From NCBI RefSeq assembly GCF_003946605.1, contig NZ_RHOQ01000003.1, forward strand, positions 1 to 64,000: a stretch of 64,000 nt of DNA. Direction: 5' to 3'. The position numbers were made by a program, and so were the translations under genes. Positions 44,481 through 54,322 of the stretch are shown one piece after another. The notes under the pieces were generated by a model. That model saw nothing but the letters and a program-made list of their open reading frames with translations, did not search any database and was not told the DNA's origin. Position 1 is the stretch's first letter, and the number at the start of each line of letters is the position of its first letter. Source of the DNA: Companilactobacillus baiquanensis (GTDB lineage Bacteria > Bacillota > Bacilli > Lactobacillales > Lactobacillaceae).

Positions 44481-44762
44481 ATGTATAAAGTTTTGATTGT
44501 ACTTCATGAAGGCGACGATTACATTCGCATGAATAAAGTTTACGTGGAAAATATGCCGGTAGTTGGTCAGTATATTATTCATTCTGATGGATTACCATAT
44601 TACGTCGAAGAAGTGACTTCTTTTGTCGGCTATGTAAGCAGTAAAGGAGCCATAGCCATCATAGTTGTTCATCCCGCTCCAAAGGATTCGGCTGTTAATG
44701 ATTTGTATGGATTAGATATTGAGAAAGACTTAGATGATCCTGAGTATAATAAACATAATTAA
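44481..44762 (+). CDS. Conserved-looking hypothetical protein, 93 aa, serCA operon
   Basis: Starts at ATG 44481 (AAAGGAG upstream), 57 bases after serA and before a common terminator, so it is in the ser operon. The sequence YKVLIVLHEGDDYIRMNKVYVENMPVVGQYIIHSDGLPYYVEEVTSFVGYVSSKGAIAIIVVH has an alternating beta pattern. Soluble and acidic at the C-terminus. I recognise no family; its place suggests a link to serine or one-carbon metabolism, but that is only context. Confidence 0.75.
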   Translation: MYKVLIVLHEGDDYIRMNKVYVENMPVVGQYIIHSDGLPYYVEEVTSFVGYVSSKGAIAIIVVHPAPKDSAVNDLYGLDIEKDLDDPEYNKHN

Positions 44763-44779
44763 ATTTTTGTTGTTTAATT

Positions 44780-44816
44780 AAAAAGACTTTATTGCCTGTC
44801 AATAAAGTCTTTTTTT
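44780..44816 (+). terminator. Terminator of the ser operon
   Basis: AAAAAGACTTTATTG pairs perfectly with CAATAAAGTCTTTTT; T-run follows. Confidence 0.9.
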
Positions 44817-44961
44817 ATTATAATAAAATTATAAAATTTAATTTTATTATAAAAAAACTGTTTGAATTCTAAGCAACTAGTTGTACAATCTTAACAATCA
44901 CGGTTTAAATTAAAGAGTGATAAATCATTTTAGGTCAATTTATTCAAGAAAGGGTGAAACA

Positions 44962-46050
44962 ATGAAACGTTACTTGGTATTAGAAGATGGAAATATTTAT
45001 TCCGGCCAAGCATTTGGTGCCGATACTAACGCGTTCGGCGAATTAGTATTCAGCACGGGGATGTCTGGATATCAAGAATCAATTACAGATCAATCATATA
45101 ATGGGGAGATTTTGATGTTTACCTTCCCACTAATCGGAAATTACGGTATCAACCGTGATGACTATGAATCAATAACCCCAACTTGCAAAGGTGTAGTAGT
45201 ACATGAATTGGCCCGACGATCCAGTAACTGGAGAATGGATCTGTCATTAGATGATTACTTGAAGCAAGAAAATATTCCTGGTATCAGCGGTATCGATACT
45301 CGGGCAATAACAAGACACATTCGTTCAAAAGGAGCTTTGAAGGCTGTTTTAGTAGATGAAGTTACTGATACAACTGTTAGTGATTTACAAAAGGCCAGTT
45401 TGCCTAAGGATGAGGTTGCAACAAGCACCACAAGCAAACCTTATTCTGTACCAGCGATCGGTAAAAAGATCGTGTTGGTAGATTTTGGATTGAAGCTTTC
45501 TATATTAAGAGAACTATCAGCTAGAAATTGTAATATTGTCGTTTTGCCGGCAGATTCTAGTGCTGAAGACGTTCTTAGCCATGATCCAGACGGGGTCATG
45601 TTGTCAAATGGACCTGGTGATCCTAAAGATGTAACGACCGCCTTAGAAATGATTCGCGGCGTGGAAAAAGAAGTGCCATTATTTGGGATTTGTTTAGGAC
45701 ATCAGTTATTTGCCTTAGCTAATGGAGCTAATACATTCAAAATGAAATTTGGACATCGTGGATTTAACCATCCTGTCCGTGAACTTAAAACTGGTCGTAT
45801 AGATTTTACTTCCCAAAATCATGGTTATGCAGTTGATCGTAACTCATTAAAAGGTACTGAACTTGAAGTAACTCATGAGGAGATCAATGACCAAACTATT
45901 GAAGGAATCAAGCATAAAATCTACCCGGCCTTTTCTGTGCAATATCATCCTGATGCTGCTCCTGGTCCACATGATGCAGATTATTTATTTGATAGATTTA
46001 TGCAAATGATCGATGAAAATGAGGAAAAGGGGAAAGTTTCACATGACTAA
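44962..46050 (+). CDS. carA: Carbamoyl-phosphate synthase small subunit
   Basis: A 362-residue glutaminase subunit supplying ammonia to CarB. The C-terminal class I amidotransferase domain shows SNGPGDP (about 220), the nucleophile in GICLGHQ (Cys about 250) and [10 protein letters not shown] with the catalytic His. ATG 44962 has AAAGGGTG upstream. It overlaps carB by eight bases. The pathway (pyrimidine or arginine) cannot be told, as no pyr or arg gene is in the window. Confidence 0.95.
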   Translation: MKRYLVLEDGNIYSGQAFGADTNAFGELVFSTGMSGYQESITDQSYNGEILMFTFPLIGNYGINRDDYESITPTCKGVVVHELARRSSNWRMDLSLDDYLKQENIPGISGIDTRAITRHIRSKGALKAVLVDEVTDTTVSDLQKASLPKDEVATSTTSKPYSVPAIGKKIVLVDFGLKLSILRELSARNCNIVVLPADSSAEDVLSHDPDGVMLSNGPGDPKDVTTALEMIRGVEKEVPLFGICLGHQLFALANGANTFKMKFGHRGFNHPVRELKTGRIDFTSQNHGYAVDRNSLKGTELEVTHEEINDQTIEGIKHKIYPAFSVQYHPDAAPGPHDADYLFDRFMQMIDENEEKGKVSHD

Positions 46051-49000
46051 AAGAACTGATATACATAAAATCATGGTAATTGGCTCCGGCCCGATTATTA
46101 TTGGTCAGGCAGCTGAATTTGATTATTCAGGAACTCAAGCTTGTATGGCTTTAAAAGAACTCGGTTTTGAAGTTGTTTTGGTCAATTCAAATCCAGCCAC
46201 GATCATGACTGATAAAGAAATCGCCGATCAGGTTTATATTGAGCCGATCACTTATCAATTTGTTTCGCAGATTTTAAGAAAAGAACTTCCTGATGCAATT
46301 TTACCGACTTTAGGTGGCCAACAAGGACTAAATATGGCGATGGAACTTGCTAAATCAGGTATTTTAAAAGAATTAGATATTGAATTATTAGGTACAAAAC
46401 TCGATGCGATCGATCAAGCAGAAGACCGTGAAAAATTCCGTAGTTTGATGAACACTTTGGGCGAACCAGTCCCTGAATCAGCTATTGTCAATGAATTGGA
46501 AGAAGCTGTTAAAGCAGGTAACAAGATCGGTTATCCTTTGATCGTTAGACCAGCCTTCACTATGGGAGGAACTGGTGGTGGAATTGCTGATAATGAACAA
46601 GAACTTCGCCAAATCGTTGATCGTGGATTGACTCTTTCACCAGTGACCCAAGTTATGCTGGAACAAAGTATCGCTGGCTTTAAAGAAATTGAGTTTGAAG
46701 TTATGCGTGATGCTAATGATAACGCCATGGTCGTCTGTGGTATGGAAAATTTTGATCCTGTCGGAATTCATACTGGTGACTCGATCGTGTACGCTCCGAT
46801 CCAAACTTTAAGTGATCGTGAATTTCAAATGCTTAGAGATGTTGCCTTAAAGATTATTCGTGCTTTGAAAATCGAAGGTGGCTGTAACGTTCAATTGGCA
46901 CTCGATCCTAAGAGTTTCCAATATTACGTTATCGAAGTAAACCCTCGAGTTAGCCGTTCTAGTGCTTTGGCTTCTAAAGCAACTGGTTATCCGATTGCTA
47001 AAGTCGCTGCCAAAATTGCCGTTGGATTAACTTTAGATGAAATTATTAATCCAGTTACAGGAACAACTTACGCTGAATTTGAACCAGCTTTAGATTATGT
47101 TGTCTGCAAGATCCCTAGATGGCCATTTGATAAATTCACTAAAGCTGATCGTTTATTAGGCACACAAATGAAGGCAACTGGTGAAGTTATGGCAATTGGT
47201 CGTAACATTGAAGAGGCAACTTTAAAAGCTGTCAGATCACTAGAGATCGGTTTGAACTATATTGATGAACCCAAACTACATAGTATTTCTGATGAAGACT
47301 TAGATGAAGGTCTAGTCGAAGCAAAAGATGACCGTCTGTTTTACTTAGCAGAAGCAATCCGTCGTGGTATTACGATCGATGAATTGGCTGATAAAACTAA
47401 GATAAGCTTATTCTTCTTGGATAAACTGCTTCATATAATTGAAATTGAAGATGATTTAAAAAAGAATATTGATGATAAAGAGATACTCTTAGAAGCTAAG
47501 AAAAATGGTTTTTCTGATGCTACCGTTGCCAAATTATGGAATCGATCAGAAGATCAAGTTCGCAAATTTAGAACTGATAACAAGTTATTGCCAGTCTATA
47601 AAATGGTCGATACTTGTGCTGGTGAGTTTGATTCTGAAACACCATATTTTTATGGAACATATGAAACAGAAAATGAGAGTATCGTCAGTGCTAAACCATC
47701 GATCTTAGTTATTGGATCTGGTCCGATCAGAATTGGACAAGGGGTCGAATTTGATTACGCTACCGTCCACTCTGTTAAGGCTATCCAAAAAGCTGGCTAT
47801 GAAGCTATTATTATGAATAGTAATCCAGAAACAGTTTCGACCGATTTCTCAGTTTCTGACAAATTGTATTTCGAACCACTAACTTTAGAAGATGTTTTAA
47901 ACGTTATCGAGTTAGAAAAACCAGAAGGTGTTATTTTGCAATTCGGTGGTCAGACGGCGATCAATTTAGCAGAACCACTATTAGCACACGGTGTTAAAGT
48001 TCTAGGAACTAGTGTTGAAGACATCAACCGTGCAGAAGATCGTGATGAATTTGAAAAAGTCATCAATAAAGCTAATATCGCCCATCCTAAAGGCGATACA
48101 GCCGATAATGCGGAAGATGCTTTAGTGATTGCTAAAAAGGTTGGATATCCAGTCTTAGTACGTCCAAGTTATGTTTTAGGCGGTCGTGCTATGGAGATTA
48201 TCCATCATCAAGAAGATCTCGATTATTACATGCATAATGCCGTTAAAGCCTCACATGATCATCCAGTTTTAGTTGATCATTACTTGATCGGTAAAGAGTG
48301 TGAAGTCGATGCCATTTGTGATGGTAAAGATGTTTTGATCCCAGGTATCATGGAACATATTGAACGTGCCGGAGTCCATTCTGGTGATTCCATGTCAGTC
48401 TATCCAACCCAACATTTTTCAAAAGATGTTTGTGACCAAATCGTTAACTATACAAAATTATTGGCAAAAGACCTTAACTGTATTGGGATGATGAATATTC
48501 AATTTGTCGTTCATGAAGAAAAAGTCTACGTTATCGAAGTTAACCCTCGTGCCAGTCGGACAGTTCCGTTCTTGAGCAAGGTAACCGATATTCCAATGGC
48601 CCAAGTAGCAACCAATGTCATTTTGGGAAGATCACTTCATGAACAAGGCTATCAAGATGGATTAAAGCCTGTTGGTGAATTAGTTCACGTGAAAGCACCG
48701 GTCTTTTCATTCTCGAAATTGAATGGTGTAGACCCATTATTAGGACCTGAAATGAAGTCAACCGGTGAAGTAATGGGAACAGATAAAACATTTGAAAAGG
48801 CACTTTATAAAGCCTTTGAAGGTGCCAAATTACACGTCCCAGATCATGGTAAAGTTTTGATAACTACTAAGAATTCAGACGTTGAAGAAGGTTATCAAGT
48901 TGCAAAGAGATTCCGTGACTTAGGATTTTTAATATTATCAACCGGTAATACAGCCGACTACTTAGCTTCTAAAGGTTTAAAAGTTAAAAAGCTTGAACCT

Positions 49001-49195
49001 AAAGAATTGCACCAGATGATGCTAGACAAAGAAATCGACGTAGTTATCAATACAGTGATCGATGATAAGGATCATGGAGAATATGTCAGAACCTTGGCAA
49101 TTGCCCATGGAGTAACGTTATTTACAGCTATTGATACAGTTTATGGAATGCTTGATGTCTTAGAATCACAGTCATTCTATACAAAAGCACTGTAA
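46043..49195 (+). CDS. carB: Carbamoyl-phosphate synthase large subunit
   Basis: A 1050-residue enzyme with two homologous ATP-grasp halves: each begins with a [18 protein letters not shown] motif (about residues 13 and 556). [28 protein letters not shown] in the first and [26 protein letters not shown] in the second are diagnostic. The C-terminal 130 residues form the MGS allosteric domain. Makes carbamoyl phosphate from bicarbonate, ammonia and two ATP. ATG 46043 with AAAAGGGGAAAG upstream; translationally coupled to carA. Confidence 0.96.
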   Translation: MTKRTDIHKIMVIGSGPIIIGQAAEFDYSGTQACMALKELGFEVVLVNSNPATIMTDKEIADQVYIEPITYQFVSQILRKELPDAILPTLGGQQGLNMAMELAKSGILKELDIELLGTKLDAIDQAEDREKFRSLMNTLGEPVPESAIVNELEEAVKAGNKIGYPLIVRPAFTMGGTGGGIADNEQELRQIVDRGLTLSPVTQVMLEQSIAGFKEIEFEVMRDANDNAMVVCGMENFDPVGIHTGDSIVYAPIQTLSDREFQMLRDVALKIIRALKIEGGCNVQLALDPKSFQYYVIEVNPRVSRSSALASKATGYPIAKVAAKIAVGLTLDEIINPVTGTTYAEFEPALDYVVCKIPRWPFDKFTKADRLLGTQMKATGEVMAIGRNIEEATLKAVRSLEIGLNYIDEPKLHSISDEDLDEGLVEAKDDRLFYLAEAIRRGITIDELADKTKISLFFLDKLLHIIEIEDDLKKNIDDKEILLEAKKNGFSDATVAKLWNRSEDQVRKFRTDNKLLPVYKMVDTCAGEFDSETPYFYGTYETENESIVSAKPSILVIGSGPIRIGQGVEFDYATVHSVKAIQKAGYEAIIMNSNPETVSTDFSVSDKLYFEPLTLEDVLNVIELEKPEGVILQFGGQTAINLAEPLLAHGVKVLGTSVEDINRAEDRDEFEKVINKANIAHPKGDTADNAEDALVIAKKVGYPVLVRPSYVLGGRAMEIIHHQEDLDYYMHNAVKASHDHPVLVDHYLIGKECEVDAICDGKDVLIPGIMEHIERAGVHSGDSMSVYPTQHFSKDVCDQIVNYTKLLAKDLNCIGMMNIQFVVHEEKVYVIEVNPRASRTVPFLSKVTDIPMAQVATNVILGRSLHEQGYQDGLKPVGELVHVKAPVFSFSKLNGVDPLLGPEMKSTGEVMGTDKTFEKALYKAFEGAKLHVPDHGKVLITTKNSDVEEGYQVAKRFRDLGFLILSTGNTADYLASKGLKVKKLEPKELHQMMLDKEIDVVINTVIDDKDHGEYVRTLAIAHGVTLFTAIDTVYGMLDVLESQSFYTKAL

Positions 49196-49203
49196 AATAA
49201 AAT

Positions 49204-49242
49204 AAAAGAGTCCAAAATCAGTTTAGATTTTGGACTCTTTTT
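49204..49242 (+). terminator. Terminator of carAB
   Basis: AAAAGAGTCCAAAATC pairs perfectly with GATTTTGGACTCTTTT, then more Ts. Confidence 0.92.
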
Positions 49243-49351
49243 GTTGAGTATTTTTAGTACGTAAAAATATGGGAAATATGAATTTGTTTAATTTTTTTAG
49301 GATACGATATAAAGTCGTATTTTAGTGTAAAAGCAGTTATATATTTTAAAA

Positions 49352-49385
49352 TAAAAAAAATAAAGGCCTACCACTAGCCTTTATT
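49352..49385 (-). terminator. Leftward terminator of the small peptide transcript
   Basis: On the minus strand AATAAAGGC-TAGTGGTAG-GCCTTTATT is followed by a T-run (rc of 49351-49360). It is not backed by Ts on the + strand, so it belongs to a leftward transcript. The loop repeats GTGGTAGG, also present 40 bases upstream. Confidence 0.75.
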
Positions 49386-49417
49386 GCGAGAGATCCAGAG
49401 CCTACCACAAACTCTGT

Positions 49418-49486
49418 TTACAAGCAGTTGAGAAGGAGTACTACATGTAACAATAACAAGAAGTTAGGTTCATATTTCCCGCCCAT
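49418..49486 (-). CDS. Candidate 22-aa hydrophobic peptide (type I toxin-like)
   Basis: ATG at 49486 preceded by AAAGGTGG (rc 49492-49499, five-base spacing), reading MGGKYEPNFLLLLHVVLLLNCL then TAA. The C-terminal two thirds are a short hydrophobic helix. The transcript ends in a strong terminator (49352-49385), and GTGGTAGGC occurs twice in its 3' region. Small hydrophobic peptide plus structured RNA with direct repeats resembles type I toxin loci. It matches no family I know, and no antitoxin RNA promoter is clear. It may also just be a small mRNA or regulatory RNA. Confidence 0.45.
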   Translation of the reverse strand: MGGKYEPNFLLLLHVVLLLNCL

Positions 49487-49499
49487 ATAAACCACCTTT

Positions 49500-49778
49500 A
49501 TTATAAAGCTTTACTTATATTATTTCCACACTTTGTGAAAAAACATTTTAATTAAAATCAATAACAGAATATTATAACTATTAGTAGTTTAAGCGCTATC
49601 AATATATAAAATCATGGTAAGAACGATAAGTTTTTTCTGAAGTAAAATTGCTATAAATGGCTACATCATTGGTATATGTCAATTCCCAATAATCCAAGTT
49701 TATAATTGTGGTTATAAATATCATTAATAATGTTGGATAATCTATGTTGATAAGAATTTTGTTTAAATTATGAATTGA
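49500..49778. other. Intergenic AT-rich region without recognised feature
   Basis: Upstream of the small peptide (leftward) and of the 49793 gene (rightward). Probable promoters for both lie here, but no single -35/-10 pair stands out. I see no further coding frame with a ribosome site. Confidence 0.4.
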
Positions 49779-49792
49779 AGGTGGGATGAGTC

Positions 49793-50065
49793 TTGGAGGA
49801 ATTTAAAGGAATGTCCATAAAGAGCGATGAAGTAGTTCGCGAATTAGAAGAATCTGTTGGGACTTTTAACATCAATTCAGAAGAAGTGTTAATTGAGTTA
49901 GTAATGAGTTATATATTTAAAATGAATAAACAAGTTGATTGGCAAATGCCATTGGCTAACTTACGTAGTGATCTTGTTTATTATTCTTTGCAAAATGGTG
50001 ATATTAATAAACGCGATGTTGAAGAATTGTTATTTAAAATCAATTATCTTTTGAATTGTCGATAG
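49793..50065 (+). CDS. Hypothetical protein, 90 aa
   Basis: A small soluble acidic protein, mostly helical (SDEVVRELEESVGTFNINSEEVLIELVMSYIF...DVEELLFKINYLL). TTG at 49793 follows AAGGTGGGATGA with good spacing; an in-frame ATG at 49811 could instead use TTGGAGG as its SD. No family recognised. A CLR repeat follows the stop. Confidence 0.65.
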   Translation: MEEFKGMSIKSDEVVRELEESVGTFNINSEEVLIELVMSYIFKMNKQVDWQMPLANLRSDLVYYSLQNGDINKRDVEELLFKINYLLNCR

Positions 50066-50092
50066 GGTTTGAAATGTTTTTTTGTCGTCTCC

Positions 50093-50252
50093 GATCAAAA
50101 ATGAGAAACTCCTGCAGTGGGACCGCCTTGAGCCTTGGTCTCAAGGCTCGATTCCAAGCTTCGCAAAGTACGCGAATCTTGGAATTCGTCCTGTTATCTA
50201 AGCGATAAATCGCTAAGATAACTTTCACTGCTGGTGTTTCTCATTTTTGTTC
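50093..50252 (+). repeat. CLR cloverleaf repeat, copy 8
   Basis: Outer stem GATCAAAAATGAGAAAC / GTTTCTCATTTTTG (G-T end pairs). Hairpin 1: GCCTTGAG/CTCAAGGC. Hairpin 2: ATTCCAAG-C-TTCGC / GCGAA-T-CTTGGAAT. Hairpin 3: GTTATCT-aa-GCGAT / ATCGC-ta-AGATAAC. Nearly the same as copy 9, one kilobase away, but the central outer stem differs. Confidence 0.9.
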
Positions 50253-50366
50253 TCCGACTGAATAACAAGGAAAAATGAATTTGGGTGAACTTTTTTTGGT
50301 TCGCCTGTTTTTTTGTTTTACCCTTATTTCTTTTTGCAATGATATTATATTTATGAGGTGAAATTG

Positions 50367-51119
50367 ATGGTTAAAATTTATCAGAGAAGTTTTCAAGATA
50401 TTCCGGTACTTGAAGTGGTTGAAGAAGAGTATCGCTATGAAAAAGTGCCATTGGTTGTTTTTTATCATGGTTGGCGTTCTGAAAAGGAACTTGTTTTGAC
50501 GCAGGCTAGAAAATTGGCTGCTAAACATATTAGAGTTGTTTTGCCGGATGCTATGAACCATGGAAAAAGATTAGAGGATGTTTCGTCGATTCCTTCATTT
50601 ACTTTTTGGAATAGTATTCAAGGTAATTTAGCTGAATTTGAATTGATCCTGAGCTTTTATCAGAAGAGAGATCTGATTAAAGATAATAAAATTGGTGTTG
50701 GTGGTTATTCGATGGGTGGTATGACTACTGGTGCTTTATTTGCGCAACATCCAGAGATTACTGCTGGAACGATTATTATGGGAACGCCTAATTTGAATGC
50801 CTATGCAAAATTGGTTAGATATCATGCTAAAAATCATGGTATTTATGTGCCCAAGGATTTAAATATGTTGACTAGTTGGATCGACAACTACGATTTAAAT
50901 CTACATCCAGAAAAAATTAACAAGCGTCCGTTGTTATTTTGGCATGGAACTGAAGATGAGCGTATTCCTTATGAAGAGTCAAAGGACTTCTTTGACAAGA
51001 TCCAGGGGCATGAATACGGTGAGCAGGTTGCTTTTATTACTGGCTACAAGGCTGGGCATTTAGTAGAGCCTCCGTTGATGGATAAAATTGCTAATTTCTT
51101 TGAGTATTATTTGAGTTAG
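50367..51119 (+). CDS. Alpha/beta hydrolase (esterase/peptidase S9-like)
   Basis: A 250-residue serine hydrolase. The nucleophile is in GGYSMGGM (Ser about 117), the oxyanion HG motif is YHGW (about 35), Asp lies in HGTEDERIPYEES (about 197), and His near the end in KAGHLVEP. It resembles YjfP/YitV-type esterases, cytosolic. ATG 50367 with GAGGTG upstream. It is flanked on both sides by nearly identical CLR repeats. Confidence 0.9.
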   Translation: MVKIYQRSFQDIPVLEVVEEEYRYEKVPLVVFYHGWRSEKELVLTQARKLAAKHIRVVLPDAMNHGKRLEDVSSIPSFTFWNSIQGNLAEFELILSFYQKRDLIKDNKIGVGGYSMGGMTTGALFAQHPEITAGTIIMGTPNLNAYAKLVRYHAKNHGIYVPKDLNMLTSWIDNYDLNLHPEKINKRPLLFWHGTEDERIPYEESKDFFDKIQGHEYGEQVAFITGYKAGHLVEPPLMDKIANFFEYYLS

Positions 51120-51137
51120 GGTCCGTCTGCCGTCTCC

Positions 51138-51297
51138 GGTCAAAAATGAGAAACGTCTGCGGTGGGACCGCCTTGAGCCTTGGTCTCAAGGCTCGATTCC
51201 AAGCTTCGCAAAGTGCGCGAATCTTGGAATTCGTCCTGTTATCTAAGCGATTAATCGCTAAGATAACTTTCACCGCTGACATTTCTCATTTTTGACC
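51138..51297 (+). repeat. CLR cloverleaf repeat, copy 9
   Basis: Outer stem GGTCAAAAATGAGAAA / TTTCTCATTTTTGACC, flanked by CGTCTCC and TCCGAC. Hairpins 1-3 as in copy 8. The inner end of the outer stem reads CGTC-TGCGGTG / CACCGC-TGAC where copy 8 has CTCC-TGCAGTG / CACTGC-TGGTG: a base change on both arms that keeps the pairing. Confidence 0.9.
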
Positions 51298-51332
51298 TCC
51301 GACTAGTTTTGTGTTTTTTAGTTTGTTTTGAG

Positions 51333-51366
51333 TAGATAACTTCTTTTTGGGTTATCTATTTTTTTT
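51333..51366 (+). terminator. Terminator after the hydrolase gene
   Basis: TAGATAAC pairs with GTTATCTA, then eight or more Ts. Confidence 0.8.
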
Positions 51367-51381
51367 GTATAAAATTTGTGT

Positions 51382-51433
51382 AAAAAAATAGTATCCAGTT
51401 TCTCTAATTTAATAGAGTTAAACTGAATACTAT
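51382..51433 (-). terminator. Leftward terminator of the menB-menE operon
   Basis: On the minus strand ATAGTATTCAGTTT pairs with AAACTGGATACTAT (one mismatch), followed by seven Ts (rc of the A-run at 51382-51388). Confidence 0.8.
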
Positions 51434-51443
51434 TAAAATACAA

Positions 51444-51617
51444 GTCGGAGGAAAAAAGCGGGCAGTTCCAGCTGTGCAAATGCTGTTAGCAATTTATTGC
51501 TTACAGCATGGACGCATTTTAAGATTCGCGAACCTTGCGAAGCTTAAAATCGAGTTTTGAGACCAAGGCTCAAAACGTTCCCACAGCAGGGACTGCCCGC
51601 TTTTTACCGGAGACGAC
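51444..51617 (-). repeat. CLR cloverleaf repeat, copy 10 (reverse)
   Basis: Outer stem of GTCGGAGGAAAAAAGCGGG and CCCGCTTTTTACCGGAGAC. As reverse complement, hairpin 1 is TTTTGAG/CTCAAAA, hairpin 2 ATTTTAAG-C-TTCGC / GCGAA-T-CTTAAAAT, hairpin 3 TGCTGT-aa-GCAAT / ATTGC-ta-ACAGCA. It lies between menE and its terminator, in menE orientation. Confidence 0.9.
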
Positions 51618-51636
51618 AAAACAATCTAAAACAATC

Positions 51637-53091
51637 TTAAAGCAAATTATAAGGAATCCCGCTAATTTTGCGACGTAAAAGCTTGCCACTTGATGTTTGT
51701 GGAAAATGGTCAACTTGGCGAAATTCTTTTGGAACTTTGTAATGTGCCATATGATCTCGTCCATAATCGATCAAATCTTTACCAGTTAGATAAGCGTTTT
51801 TGTTCAAGATAACATAGGCAATGGGTATCTGACCCCAGTTTTCATTGCGTTTGCCAATGATAAGAATTCCTAAAATACCTTCGATCTTACTGTAAATATT
51901 TTCTATTTCTTCGGGGTAAATATTTTCGCCGCCAGAAATTATCATGTCGTCTTTTCTGCCTTTAACAAAGAGAAATCCCTCATCATCTAAATAACCAATA
52001 TCACCGGTTTTGAAGAATCTGTCTTTAGTCAGCCGTTGTTTAAATAATTCCGGCATGTTGAGATAACTTTTTGCTAAAGTAGGTGACTTAACTTCGATCT
52101 CACCGATACCCTCGTCGTTTTTTTGAGCGATCCGCAATTGAACTGGGAAGAGTGCCTGCCCAGATGAACCGACTTTTCTTTCTGCATCGCGATTGTTCAA
52201 CGCAACGACGTTTGAGGCTGTTTCGGTCATGCCATAACTTTGAATTACTGGTATTGCCAGCATATTGCATCTTAATAAAGTCCAGTTGTCGATCGGACCT
52301 CCGCCTAATAAAACACAACGAAAATTGCTGTTGTATTTTTGCTTAGGGGCTAAATTGTTTAAGAGTCGTTTTAGCATAGTCGGAACTAATGAAATAATCG
52401 AAGCTCGTTCATTGATCAGAATCTTGTTGATGTAAGTTTCGTCAAATTTTGGTATTAAATAGATGCCAATTCCATAAATCAATGATCGCATCATAATTGA
52501 AAAGCCTGAAATGTGGAACAAGGGGACCGATAAGACCCACGAATCACGATAATTTATTCCTAGATTTAAAGATGTCGCAATTGCCGAATAAAAATGATTG
52601 CCAAAGGTCTGTAAAACGCCTTTAGGTCGGCCGGATGTTCCCGAGGTATACATGATCGAAGTGATGTCGTCGTTATTAAATTCTTCCACAGGTTGATAAC
52701 TTTTGTCAGGGACTAGTGAAAGTGTGTCAGAGATATGCACTTGTGGAAAATTAACTTGTGCTATTTCTGATATGTCAGTACCGTCATCGATCAGGCAAAA
52801 TTTGGAGTTTGAATCTCTAAGCTGAAAAGCTAATTCGTCTTTTGATAGGCGAGTGTTTAAAAAAACAATTTCAGCTCCGAGCTGCTGCAATGCTAGGACT
52901 GCAATATACCCGTTGAAGCTGTTAGTGATGAAAACAGCGATACGATCGTGTTTTTTTGCACGAGTCGATAATTTACTGGCATATAATTGAACACTTTCAT
53001 CTAATTCTTTAAAGGTGAAGTCAGAATGTTCTAGGATCAATGCTGTTTTATTTGGATTTAGCTGAGCTTGTTTTTTTAACCAATTTTCCAA
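51637..53091 (-). CDS. menE: o-Succinylbenzoate-CoA ligase (ANL superfamily)
   Basis: A 484-residue adenylate-forming enzyme. The AMP motif is YTSGTSGRPKGV (about 148), followed by SYGMTETAS (about 285), TGDIGYLDDEG (about 355) and the C-terminal lysine in TSSGKLLRRKI (about 472). Next to menB, it should make OSB-CoA for menaquinone. TTG start; AAAGG is about 12 bases upstream, so translation may depend on menB, which ends 15 bases before. Confidence 0.92.
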   Translation of the reverse strand: MENWLKKQAQLNPNKTALILEHSDFTFKELDESVQLYASKLSTRAKKHDRIAVFITNSFNGYIAVLALQQLGAEIVFLNTRLSKDELAFQLRDSNSKFCLIDDGTDISEIAQVNFPQVHISDTLSLVPDKSYQPVEEFNNDDITSIMYTSGTSGRPKGVLQTFGNHFYSAIATSLNLGINYRDSWVLSVPLFHISGFSIMMRSLIYGIGIYLIPKFDETYINKILINERASIISLVPTMLKRLLNNLAPKQKYNSNFRCVLLGGGPIDNWTLLRCNMLAIPVIQSYGMTETASNVVALNNRDAERKVGSSGQALFPVQLRIAQKNDEGIGEIEVKSPTLAKSYLNMPELFKQRLTKDRFFKTGDIGYLDDEGFLFVKGRKDDMIISGGENIYPEEIENIYSKIEGILGILIIGKRNENWGQIPIAYVILNKNAYLTGKDLIDYGRDHMAHYKVPKEFRQVDHFPQTSSGKLLRRKISGIPYNLL

Positions 53092-53106
53092 AGTTCATTT
53101 TCCTTT

Positions 53107-53922
53107 CTAAGGGAATTTAGGGAACTTGTCGAAATCCGGGTCACGTTTCTCTAAAAAGGCGTCGCGACCTTCTTTTCCTTCGTCTGTTGTATAGAATAAC
53201 ATTGTTGAATCTCCGGCCATCTGTTGAAGTCCGGCAATTCCATCAGTGTCGGCGTTCATGGCTGCTTTGATGAAACGAATGGCGGTAGGGGATTTCTTCA
53301 AGATTTCGTTGCACCATTCTATTGTAACTTTTTCAACATCAGCTAACGGAACTACTTTATTGATCCATCCCATTTGGAAGGCTTCTTCGGCAGAATAATC
53401 TTTACATAAGAACCAAACTTCTTTGGCACGTTTATGTCCGATAACACGTGCTAGATAAGCTGAACCATAACCGGCATCAAAACTTCCTACTTTAGGACCA
53501 GTTTGCATAAATTTAGCATTGTCAGCAGCAATCGTTAAGTCACAAACTAGTTGCAAGATATTGCCACCACCGACTGACCAGCCGCGAACCATGGCGATAA
53601 CAGGCTTAGGGATAATACGGATCAAGTGCTGCAAGTCTAAAACATTCAGTCTGGCGATATGGTCAGGGCCGACGTAACCACCATTTCCACGAACACTTTG
53701 ATCTCCACCAGAACAAAAGGCTAGATCTCCTTGTCCAGTTAAAATGATAGCGCCAATTGAAGCGTCGTCACGACAGTAATTGAAAGCCTCAATCATTTCC
53801 TGTACAGTGACAGGTGTAAATGCATTACGTTTTTCAGGACGATTGATAGTGATCTTTGCGATTTTATCCATTCGTTCAAAAAGGATTTCTTTATATTCTT
53901 TAATTGTTTCCCATTTACTCAT
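53107..53922 (-). CDS. menB: 1,4-Dihydroxy-2-naphthoyl-CoA synthase
   Basis: A 271-residue crotonase-fold enzyme closing the naphthoquinone ring from OSB-CoA. I use ATG 53922 with GGAGG nine bases upstream; the open frame continues upstream but overlaps menI on the other strand. Seen: [17 protein letters not shown] (about 30), [15 protein letters not shown] (about 82, the oxyanion and bicarbonate/active-site loop) and [23 protein letters not shown] (about 150, with the catalytic Asp/Tyr). First gene of menB-menE. Confidence 0.95.
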   Translation of the reverse strand: MSKWETIKEYKEILFERMDKIAKITINRPEKRNAFTPVTVQEMIEAFNYCRDDASIGAIILTGQGDLAFCSGGDQSVRGNGGYVGPDHIARLNVLDLQHLIRIIPKPVIAMVRGWSVGGGNILQLVCDLTIAADNAKFMQTGPKVGSFDAGYGSAYLARVIGHKRAKEVWFLCKDYSAEEAFQMGWINKVVPLADVEKVTIEWCNEILKKSPTAIRFIKAAMNADTDGIAGLQQMAGDSTMLFYTTDEGKEGRDAFLEKRDPDFDKFPKFP

Positions 53923-53947
53923 TAAAATAACCTCCGAGGTGTTAAGT

Positions 53948-54322
53948 ATGAATCTGTTAGAAAATTTAGGGATAAAAGTAGTCGAACAATCTAAAAAAAG
54001 GGTCATTCTTGAAATGGCAATCGAAGATAAACATCTGCAACCGTATAAAATCATGCATGGCGGTCTCAATGCTGTTTTAGCTGAAACTGCTGGCAGTATT
54101 GGTGCTAATCTCAACATTCAAGATGCAGGCTTTGCGGCTGTTGGTGTTGATATTATGACACATCAGCTCAACAAGATTAAGGATGGAATTGTCATCGCTG
54201 AAGCCACACCGGTCAGGATCGGTCGTAATATTCAAACTTGGCAAGCATTTACTCATCCAAAAGGTAGTGCGATCAATGCTAGTTTGAGTACCATGACTTT
54301 AAAAAAGGTTAAAGTGGATTAA
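53948..54322 (+). CDS. menI: Hotdog-fold thioesterase, probable DHNA-CoA hydrolase
   Basis: A 124-residue PaaI/YbgC-type thioesterase. The hotdog signature [18 protein letters not shown] (about 38-55) has the catalytic Glu. Start ATG 53948 with GAGGTG upstream. It is divergent from menB with only 25 bases between the start codons. Location next to menB/menE points to hydrolysis of DHNA-CoA in the menaquinone pathway. No men prenyltransferase is in the window, so the pathway may be completed elsewhere or end at DHNA. Confidence 0.85.
   Translation: MNLLENLGIKVVEQSKKRVILEMAIEDKHLQPYKIMHGGLNAVLAETAGSIGANLNIQDAGFAAVGVDIMTHQLNKIKDGIVIAEATPVRIGRNIQTWQAFTHPKGSAINASLSTMTLKKVKVD

Noticed and set aside
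50040..50228. Similar short antisense frames in CLR copies 8 and 9 (50040-50228, 51091-51282)
   Set aside because: Shared peptide comes from near-identical repeats; frames are lost in other copies.
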